From NCBI RefSeq assembly GCF_003144245.1, contig NW_020289975.1, positions 2,685,496 to 2,749,495 of the forward strand: a stretch of DNA of 64,000 bases. The letters run 5' to 3'. The stretch is from Jaminaea rosea. Lineage: Eukaryota; Basidiomycota; Exobasidiomycetes; Microstromatales. The notes below the pieces were generated by a model that was not told the DNA's origin, did not search any database, and was given only the letters and a program-made list of their open reading frames with translations. The translations under genes were made by a program, and so were the position numbers. Positions 57,261 to 64,000 of the stretch are shown piece by piece; position 1 is the stretch's first letter, and each line of letters opens with the position of its first letter.

Positions 57261-57502
57261 TGATGGTGAGCGAGCGGACGGACGGCAAGAAGCTCTCAAT
57301 TGCCCGCCCGTCGTCGATCCGCCTCTGCCTACGACGCCAACCACGTGTCGCAGCCCGTTCGCGACTCGACCCTCAACACGGACTCGCGGACCAAAATACG
57401 GAGTCCAACACCTTGTCCCTCGTCCCTCGTCCCTCGTCCCTCTGCTCCTCATTCTCACCTCACCACCTTCACTTTCGAAACTCTGCGGCTGGAGCGCCCG
57501 CC
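57261..57502. promoter_or_regulatory. Divergent promoter of MAGO and SMC2 with heptamer repeat
   Basis: 242 bases between two opposite start codons. At 57414-57441, about 60 bases upstream of the SMC2 ATG, four tandem heptamers occur (one TGTCCCT and three CGTCCCT). They could lie in the leader or be promoter elements. Confidence 0.5.
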
Positions 57503-60500
57503 ATGCGCATCGAGGAGCTCATCATCGATGGCTTCAAGTCGTATCCAGTCCGTACGCACGTCTCTGGCTTCGATGAGTCGTTCAACGCCATCACGGGCCT
57601 CAACGGCAGTGGCAAGTCAAACATCCTCGACGCCATCTGCTTCGTCCTCGGCATCACAAATATGAGCGCAGTGAGAGCGACAAATCTTCAAGACCTCATC
57701 TACAAGCGTGGACAGGCAGGCGTCACGCGAGCATCGGTGACCATCGTCTTTGACAACACAGACAGAGCCCGCTCGCCCGTCTCGTTCGAAGCCTACTCGC
57801 AGATTACCGTCACGAGGCAGATTGCTATGGGCGGGATGAGCAAATACCTCATCAATGGACACAAGGCGACGCAACAAGCCGTACAGAATCTGTTTCAATC
57901 TGTTCAGCTCAACATCAATAATCCCAACTTTCTCATCATGCAGGGCAAGATCACCAAGGTGCTCAACATGAAGCCCGCCGAAATCTTGAGCATGATTGAA
58001 GAGGCAGCGGGAACGCGCATGTTTGAAGATCGAAAAGACAAGGTAAGGGTATGAGGTGGGATGCCTGGGTATGACGAGACTGACATGCTCTGATCCTCCT
58101 CGCAGGCCATCAAAACCATCGCAAAGAAGGAACTCAAGGTCAAGGAGATCAAGGCGCTTCTGGACGAAGAAATCACGCCAAAGCTCGACAAGCTGCGTGA
58201 GGAGAAGCGCTCCTTTCTCGAGTACCAGAAGGCAACCTCTGAGCTCGAGCGCCTCACTCGACTGGCCAAAGCCCACGAGTGGCAGACGCTAAAGTCAAAG
58301 CACGAAGAGAAGAGTGCGTTGGGCGATGCGAAAATGCAACGTGTACTGTGTTGACTCACCTCTCTCTTTGGCGCGCCCGCAGGCCAGTATGTCGACCAGC
58401 AGTCATCCGAAGTCGACCGCCGTCGCAAAGACGTTGAAGCCCTGCAACGCCAAATTGCAAGCATCGACGAGGAGCTGGCGCAGATCGAGCGAAAGAAGGA
58501 AAAGGAAATCGCAAAGGGCGGCAAGCTCAAGGCGCTCATCGAAAAGAGCAAGACGCTCCAGCATGAAGTCGTCAAGGCAAAGACGTCCCTCGACTTCAAG
58601 GCTACGAGCGTTGAGGAGGAGCAAAAGAAGTTGGCCGCAGACGCCGAAGCTCTCGAGGCGCTGCAGCAGGCGCGCGATGCCAAGGCGGAAGAGCTAACCT
58701 CGCTCTCAGAGTCATTTGCCAGCCTCAAGGCGGAGCACGATGCGGCCACATCAGAGCTGTCCAAGAACGATGAGCTTCTTCAGTCCCTCTTGACGGGTAT
58801 GGCGTCGAAGAAGCAGGCAGGAGGAGGGGGACAAGGTGGATACATGGGTCAGCTGGCGGACTCACGAGCAGCAGAGGCATCGGCCCGCACCGAGGTTGAG
58901 CAAGCCAAGCTTCGCATCTCAAGTCTGGAGAAGGAGGTCAAGACAAAGGAGCCGCAGGCGCGCAAGGCGGAGAAGGAGGGCGCGGGTCTACTCAAGCAAC
59001 TGGAGACGGCTCAGGCTGAGGCTGAGAAGCTGGCAGCGAACCTTTCCGCCAGCGGCTGGGATGAGAGCAAGGAGCGAGCATCGGCTCAGCGCAAGCAGGA
59101 GCTGTCTCGCTCGCTCAATGGCCTCCTTGAATCCCGCGACCGCCTCAAGTCCCGCCTCGCGGGCGTCGATTTTTCCTACTCAGATCCCGAGCCCAACTTC
59201 GACCGCTCACGCGTCAAGGGCCTCGTTGCCTCGCTCATAGACCTCGCAGAGGATCGCCACCAATACAGCACCGCGCTCGAGATCTGCGCAGGCGGACGCC
59301 TGTATAACGTCGTCGTCGAGGACGAGGTGACGGGTTCTAAGCTCCTCTCCAACGGCAAGCTCAAGAAGCGCGTGACGCTCATCCCGCTCAACAAGATCAA
59401 TGCCTTCGTCGCTGCTTCGCAGCGCGTCGGTGCTGCACAAAAGATTGCAGGAGATCCGAGCAAAGTGAACCTCGCCCTTTCGCTCGTCGGCTACGACGAT
59501 GACGTGTCCAAGGCAATGGAGTACGTCTTCGGCAACACACTCATCTGCGCTGATGCTCAGACAGCGAAGCGTGTCACTTTCGACAACGCCGTCAAGATGA
59601 AGAGTGTCACGCTGGACGGGGATGTGTACGACCCGGCAGGCACCCTGTCCGGTGGAAGCAAGCCGCAGTCTGGCGGTCTCCTCGTCAAGCTGCAGGAACT
59701 CCGCGGCATCGAGCGCCAGATCAAGGCTGCTCAGCAAGAGTTGGCCCAGATCGAGCGTAGCGAGGCGGGTGACGCCAAGCACGCAAAGACGAAACGCACC
59801 CTCGACCTCAAGCGGCACGAGGCTTCACTTCTTCAACAGCAAGTCAGCGGCAGTAATGCCACGCGCATCCTCGGCGAAGTCTCTGCGGCCCGCAAAGCCA
59901 TCGCTGAACTTCAGCAGTCCATCGTCGACGCACAGGAGCGGCAAAAGACTGCTGCATCTGAGGCAAAGAGGTTGGAGAAGGAGATGAAGGAATTCGAGTC
60001 GAACAAGGACTCGAAGATCGACGAGCTGAAGGCCAAGGTGAAGAAGATGAAGGCCTCCTTGCAGAAGCAGAGCGTCTCTTTCCAAACCAAGCAGACCGAG
60101 GTTAGGACCACAGAACTCGAGTTAGAAGGGGCGAGCAAGGAGGTTGAGGAAGCTGCCGCAGCGCTTGAGGAGGCTCGCTCTGCCTTCACCGCCTCGCAGA
60201 CGAGCTTGGCAGCAATGAGCAAGGACCTTGAGCAGCAGCAAGCCGAGGCGGATGCCACCGAGACCATGCTCAAAAAGGAGCGAGCAGCCCTCACGGCCTT
60301 CGACGAGGAGTCTGCCTCGCTACAAAATGCGGCCAAAGCCAAAAAACAAGAAGTGGCCGACTCGGATCTCGAAGTGAAACAACTGCTCCACACTCTCGAA
60401 AAGGCCCAACAAGATCTCCTCTCCCTCACTCGCTCCATCTCCTCTCTCGAATCAACCCACGACTGGCTCGTCGCCGAGTCACCTCAGTTTGGCCAACCGG

Positions 60501-61270
60501 GCAGCGCCTACGACTTCCGCAAGCACAACATGCCCGAGGTGAGACGCAGCTGCAAAAAGTTGGAGGAGCAGCATGCTGGCTTAAAGAAGAAGGTGAACCC
60601 AAGAGTACTGGGATTGATCGATTCGGTCGAGAAGAAGGAAGGAGAGTTGAAGACGATGTTGGGGACGGTTCTCGGGGACAAGAGTAAGATTGAGGAGACG
60701 ATCGGAGAGTTGGACAGGTACAAGAGAGACGCGTTGCAGACTACTTGGCAGAAGGTCAACGGCGACTTTGGCGAGATCTTCGCAGAGCTTCTGCCAGGCA
60801 ACTACGCCGCCCTCCAACCCCCGGAAGGCCAGGACGTCACCCAGGGTCTCGAGGTCAAGGTTCGCCTTGGTCAAATCTGGAAAGCCTCGCTGACCGAACT
60901 CTCTGGCGGTCAACGCTCTCTCATCGCCCTTTCCCTGATCCTCTCACTGCTCCAATTCAAGCCTGCACCCATGTACCTCCTCGATGAGGTCGATGCGGCC
61001 CTCGACCTCTCCCACACTCAGCATATCGGACAACTCTTCAAGAATCGCTTTGGAGGATCCCAGTTCATTGTCATCTCGCTGAAGGAGGGACTGTTCAACA
61101 ACGCTAGTGTCATCTTCAGGGCCCGCTTTAGAGAGGGCACGAGTATTGTTGAGAGAACGAGCAACAAGGCTATGGCTGAGCAGATGGCGTTGAGTGGGCA
61201 GAGAGCGGCGGCAACGTCTAGGAGCGGGTTGGCAGGCGCTGCGCCGCAGAGAAGGACGGCAGTTGCATGA
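57503..61270 (+). CDS. SMC2: SMC2 condensin subunit (3 exons)
   Basis: Exons are 57503-58042, 58106-58313 and 58383-61270, giving 1211 residues, the usual SMC2 length. The N-terminal ATPase half begins [20 protein letters not shown] with Walker [20 protein letters not shown] and the family motif [17 protein letters not shown]. Two long coiled-coil arms flank the hinge (about residues 520-680, with [12 protein letters not shown] and [13 protein letters not shown]). The C-terminal half has the signature [20 protein letters not shown] and Walker [13 protein letters not shown], then [15 protein letters not shown]. The protein forms condensin with SMC4 and compacts mitotic chromosomes. The chain ends in a short Arg/Ala-rich tail. 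Confidence 0.96.
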
Positions 61271-61369
61271 AGGACTCCACCCACTCTTTGGCTTCGTTCA
61301 CGCTGCGATCGGTGTAATATTATTGTATCAGGTCCTGTCCCTCGCCACCTTTGCGCTCCCCTCTTGTCA

Positions 61370-62974
61370 CTAGTACATCACCTGGACCTCGACAACATAC
61401 TCCCGCATCCCTGAGACTACCTCTCCCTCTCTCGCCCTGTATCTCTGTCGGATCCTCCCGTTTGCAGCCCCGCTGCCAGCACCGCTCGCAGAGTCCTTTT
61501 GCGCGTCCGAGTACAACGGCAACCCATACTCATCAACCTCATCCAAGAACGAATCATGACCTCCCCTTACCTCCCCCTCTACGCCTTCGCGCGACTCGTA
61601 CCCCTCAATGTCACCCAACAACAACCCCTCCCCTTCCGGATGATCAGGTCGCGAGTACGAGTAGTTGCGCTCACCTTGCGCATCACTTCCCCCGTATCGT
61701 GCACTGGCGGGCATAACGTTCCACCGACGTGCGTGCAGTCGACGAACGAGCGCGTGAGCGTGTGCAGGGCTGGCCAGACGGATGAGGAACATCGTCGTCT
61801 TGGTCGAGGCGTGGAAGGGGCTGCTGAACAGGTCCTTGACGTCACTGCCATTCGATGCAGCTTCCGCCGCTGCTGCGGCTCGTGCTTCACGGGCCTCCGT
61901 GGCACTGCTGGCCGCCCAGAGTTGAATTATCTGCTCTAGTTGCACGGGTGCCCAGGATCCTATGCGTTTATCCCACAAGCTGGTCCTGTTGCGCGGACCA
62001 CCGGGTGCAGCCAAGGTGTAGCGGCGTCCAAATCGTCTTACGAGCAACTCTGGTCGGACACCTGGTGGCAAGCCTCGCAAAAGAACGACGGAGCCTGATC
62101 CGCCGCTTGAGGTGCCCCATCCACTTGCCCTGTCATTGGTCGTACTGTGCGAAGAAGCTGCCGAGCTTCTCGCCACAATCGCCCTAACAAAGTCGGTCAC
62201 GCTGCCATGCGCTTGTGGGTTGTACGCCTTACTCGAGCACGCAACTAGGTTGCTCCCCAGCAGCGTACCAGCACCGTCTGCGTGATATTTCAATGCAGAC
62301 AGCTCATGACCCGCGTAGAGTCGGCCGTTCAAGTGGTGGAGTATAGTGGGAAGGTGGCGCTCGTGCAGAAGGCGAAGGAGGAACCGGTCTGTGCCGCGGA
62401 GAGAGGTGGGTCGATACACCGGGAGGACGTCGCTGATGAAGCGGGAGAGACCTACGGAGGAGGAGGGCGAACCGCCAGCGCTAGCGGTACTGGAAGTCGA
62501 GTCGAGGACGCGGACCACGTCCGCTGGTGTGGCTGTGGGTGGCATGCCTTTGATGCAGATCCAGTGCTGCTCGCCTTCTAGGGCGTCGCTGGGCGTCCAC
62601 GGTGGGGGACGCTTGTTTTTGCGGGGGCGGTCAGATGTAGCGTGAGCCGCAATGTCTCGCGGAGGACGGATCGATCGATCTGTGGAGTTGCTGGCCTCTG
62701 ACTCTCTCGGCGATGACCATGACGACGTAGGGGGCGTCGGTGATGGCGCAACATCGCTATAGCTGCGCGAAGGTAAGCGAGATGGACCTGGTGCACTGCA
62801 TTGGGGCAACGGTCTGTGTGTCAGATGGCCACTTTGCGGGCGAGGCTGCCTTAGTAGGCAGGCAGGCAAGGAGGTAAGTAGCGGAGGGAAGCCAAAATGT
62901 TGGTAGCCTGAGCTAGGACTCGCTCCCTTGGTGTCGACGTTGTCTCTTGCCCTGCTTGTTACTCGTCGCTCCAT
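61370..62974 (-). CDS. RRM-like RNA-binding protein, possibly mitochondrial
   Basis: A 534-residue frame starting at the ATG at 62974. Two segments have RRM-like pattern: HWICIKGMPPTATPADVVRV with a later RFLLRLLHERHLPTILHHLN, and GSVVLLRGLPPGVRPELLVR with FLIRLASPAHAHALVRRLHA. In both, the expected RNP1 octamer is not canonical, so the domains are weak or diverged. The N-terminus is Arg/Ser/Pro-rich and could be a targeting leader. The C-terminus is acidic and Gly-rich. The start overlaps the end of the upstream gene by 62 bases in another frame, so the true start may be a later or spliced one. The function is not known. Confidence 0.6.
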   Translation of the reverse strand: MERRVTSRARDNVDTKGASPSSGYQHFGFPPLLTSLPACLLRQPRPQSGHLTHRPLPQCSAPGPSRLPSRSYSDVAPSPTPPTSSWSSPRESEASNSTDRSIRPPRDIAAHATSDRPRKNKRPPPWTPSDALEGEQHWICIKGMPPTATPADVVRVLDSTSSTASAGGSPSSSVGLSRFISDVLPVYRPTSLRGTDRFLLRLLHERHLPTILHHLNGRLYAGHELSALKYHADGAGTLLGSNLVACSSKAYNPQAHGSVTDFVRAIVARSSAASSHSTTNDRASGWGTSSGGSGSVVLLRGLPPGVRPELLVRRFGRRYTLAAPGGPRNRTSLWDKRIGSWAPVQLEQIIQLWAASSATEAREARAAAAAEAASNGSDVKDLFSSPFHASTKTTMFLIRLASPAHAHALVRRLHARRWNVMPASARYGGSDAQGERNYSYSRPDHPEGEGLLLGDIEGYESREGVEGEVRGGHDSFLDEVDEYGLPLYSDAQKDSASGAGSGAANGRIRQRYRAREGEVVSGMREYVVEVQVMY

Positions 62975-63572
62975 CCCCTTGAACCCGCCGCAAGCCCTCG
63001 GCTGCCATTCTGAGCAGCTCAGGCATAGGCGTATCAAGCGCCGGCCGATGGATATGCGCAACAAGCAGAGAGCTATCCGCGCGAGTGAGGCCTCGATGGA
63101 GCGGGCTCTCGTCTTGATCTCCTTCATCGCGCTGCAAGCACCACTTTAAGGCCCAGAAGACTCTCCGCGCGGCTCTCTGTCTCAGCACGGCGTCGTTGCT
63201 GATACTCTTTTTGGACTTGATGGCCATGATCGCCACACTTTTCCCGTCTGCTCCGGGAATGAAATCGCGTAGCTTGGAGGTGGTGTGGGTCTCCTTTGTG
63301 ACTTGTCGAGGCAGGAAGGATGGGAAGAGCCGTTGGGTGAACTTGGTGTAGTGTCGTCGCTCAAGACGAAAGGCAGGACACTGGTATATGCCAGACCCGG
63401 GGTAGAGCTTGGAAGGGGACTCGTTGCCCGTGTGGAAGTGGGTTACGTGGATGCGGTCCGAGGGGAGACGGGATGGCTGAGACAGGTCTCCTGTGCTTAT
63501 GGAATGGGAGCTGGAGCTGCGACGAGGGTTGAGGCGGGCGATCAGCATACTCTTCCAGTGACTCGATGGCAT
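62913..63572 (-). CDS. Candidate bacterial-type RNase P protein (RnpA-like), probably mitochondrial
   Basis: A 219-residue frame starting at the ATG at 63572; the frame is open upstream but without ATG. The N-terminus is Arg/Ser-rich with its first acidic residue at about 29 (MPSSHWKSMLIARLNPRR), consistent with a mitochondrial leader. The conserved-looking part reads FRLERRHYTKFTQRLFPSF, then SVAIMAIKSKKSISNDAVLR, QRAARRVFWALKW and, after a short insert, SSLLVAHIHRPALDTPMPEL ending LLRMAAEGLRRV. Bacterial RnpA has the same order: SKK.(G)NAV.RNR.KR..R, then VVIARP and a last helix. RnpA is the protein that helps the RNase P RNA trim tRNA leaders. Similarity is by motif only; the central RNR is RQR here. 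A basic Gln/Arg tail ends the chain. Confidence 0.5.
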   Translation of the reverse strand: MPSSHWKSMLIARLNPRRSSSSHSISTGDLSQPSRLPSDRIHVTHFHTGNESPSKLYPGSGIYQCPAFRLERRHYTKFTQRLFPSFLPRQVTKETHTTSKLRDFIPGADGKSVAIMAIKSKKSISNDAVLRQRAARRVFWALKWCLQRDEGDQDESPLHRGLTRADSSLLVAHIHRPALDTPMPELLRMAAEGLRRVQGDGATSNKQGKRQRRHQGSES

Positions 63573-63647
63573 GTCATCCAGCTGCAGGTATCTTGTCGTT
63601 GAGCTGCTCACCTTCTTATCCTTTCCAGCTCGGCATGACCTGCTTGA

Positions 63648-63667
63648 CTGCCTGCCTGCCTGCCTGC
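63648..63667 (+). repeat. CTGC microsatellite (5 units)
   Basis: Five perfect CTGC units just upstream of the RnpA-like gene. Likely part of its leader or an upstream intron. Confidence 0.8.
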
Positions 63668-63695
63668 TTACAAGGACCGGATCAACACTCACCTA

Positions 63696-63923
63696 CTAGA
63701 AGAGGCGGCCGAGGTTGGTGCCAGTGATGTGGTTGCGGCCGAACGACTTGCCCTTGCCACTACCGTCCTGATCATCCTCATCGGTGTGAGATGAATTGAT
63801 TGTGGTGGAGCGGAAGGAAGCGCACAGGCTGCGAGGCTGCGAGGTCCTCAGCCAAAATGTCTGCCTCGGCTCATTCGCCGCTGCCCTCGTCTCCGCCTTC
63901 CGTCGTCGATCCGTGCGGGCCAT
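63696..63923 (-). CDS. Doubtful small ORF, possibly a first exon
   Basis: A 75-codon frame from the ATG at 63923 to two adjacent TAG codons at about 63696. It begins MARTDRRRKAETRAAANEPR and ends GKGKSFGRNHITGTNLGRLF, Arg/Ser/Thr-rich with one acidic patch. A GTAGGTGAGT directly at the stop could be a donor, in which case this would be a 5' exon of the RnpA-like gene. I do not recognise it and it may be noncoding. Confidence 0.25.
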   Translation of the reverse strand: MARTDRRRKAETRAAANEPRQTFWLRTSQPRSLCASFRSTTINSSHTDEDDQDGSGKGKSFGRNHITGTNLGRLF

Positions 63924-63981
63924 CAGTTCAACTCAACTCTTCTCGACCTCACCACTCCATCCCACTCAGACGAAGGCAACG

Positions 63982-64000
63982 ATGGATCTCGATGAGGCAG
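63982..64000 (+). CDS. Start of a plus-strand gene cut by the window edge
   Basis: ATG at 63982 follows a C/A/T-rich leader (CACCACTCCATCCCACTCAG) typical of starts in this genome and reads MDLDEA before the window ends. It is divergent from the small minus-strand ORF. The product cannot be judged. Confidence 0.4.

Overview
The window is nuclear DNA of a basidiomycete fungus. The genome is compact, rich in G and C, and densely packed with genes, most of which carry several introns of about 50-80 nt with GTRNGT-type donors. The clearest lineage marker is a fused spermidine synthase-saccharopine dehydrogenase gene near 35 kb, an arrangement known from basidiomycetes. A Kex2-type repeat protein near 31 kb recalls the repellent precursors of smut fungi, so a member of Ustilaginomycotina is likely. 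The species cannot be named from the sequence alone. Splice sites were placed by eye, using donor and acceptor motifs and conserved protein motifs, and for most genes the joined exons gave a length divisible by three.

Layout. 0-9 kb: the end of an unknown gene, a complex I LYR subunit (NDUFB9 type), an EOS1-like membrane protein and a large low-complexity protein. 9-17 kb: a mitochondrial ClpX-like ATPase with an altered Walker A motif, a membrane-anchored ubiquitin protease and an oligopeptide transporter. 17-30 kb: YPP1/TTC7, the SAGA subunit SPT3 divergent from the SNF1 kinase, an F-box-like protein and the mitochondrial Hsp70 escort protein ZIM17. 30-41 kb: the secreted repeat precursor, SPE-LYS9 divergent from cytosolic TyrRS, a methyltransferase and CMS1. 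41-53 kb: a more accessory stretch with a secreted GH16 enzyme, three poorly known genes, a glycine-rich secreted protein built from duplicated exons, and a second secreted protein that shares its Cys-Gly motif. 53-64 kb: MOG1, WHI2-like, FMC1, MAGO, SMC2, an RRM-like protein, a candidate bacterial-type RNase P protein (RnpA-like), and the start of one more gene.

How the genes relate. Most are ordinary housekeeping genes in head-to-head pairs with short shared promoters: SPT3/SNF1, SPE-LYS9/TyrRS, MAGO/SMC2 and the methyltransferase/CMS1 pair. Five encode probable mitochondrial proteins (NDUFB9, ClpX-like, ZIM17, FMC1 and the RnpA-like protein). The most novel material is the set of secreted, repeat-built precursors with dibasic processing sites (30.4-33.4, 48.5-49.6 and 51.5-52.4 kb), the RnpA-like protein at 62.9-63.6 kb, and the ClpX whose Walker A glycine is replaced by aspartate. 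No tRNA, rRNA, CRISPR array, transposase, reverse transcriptase or virus-like element was recognised.
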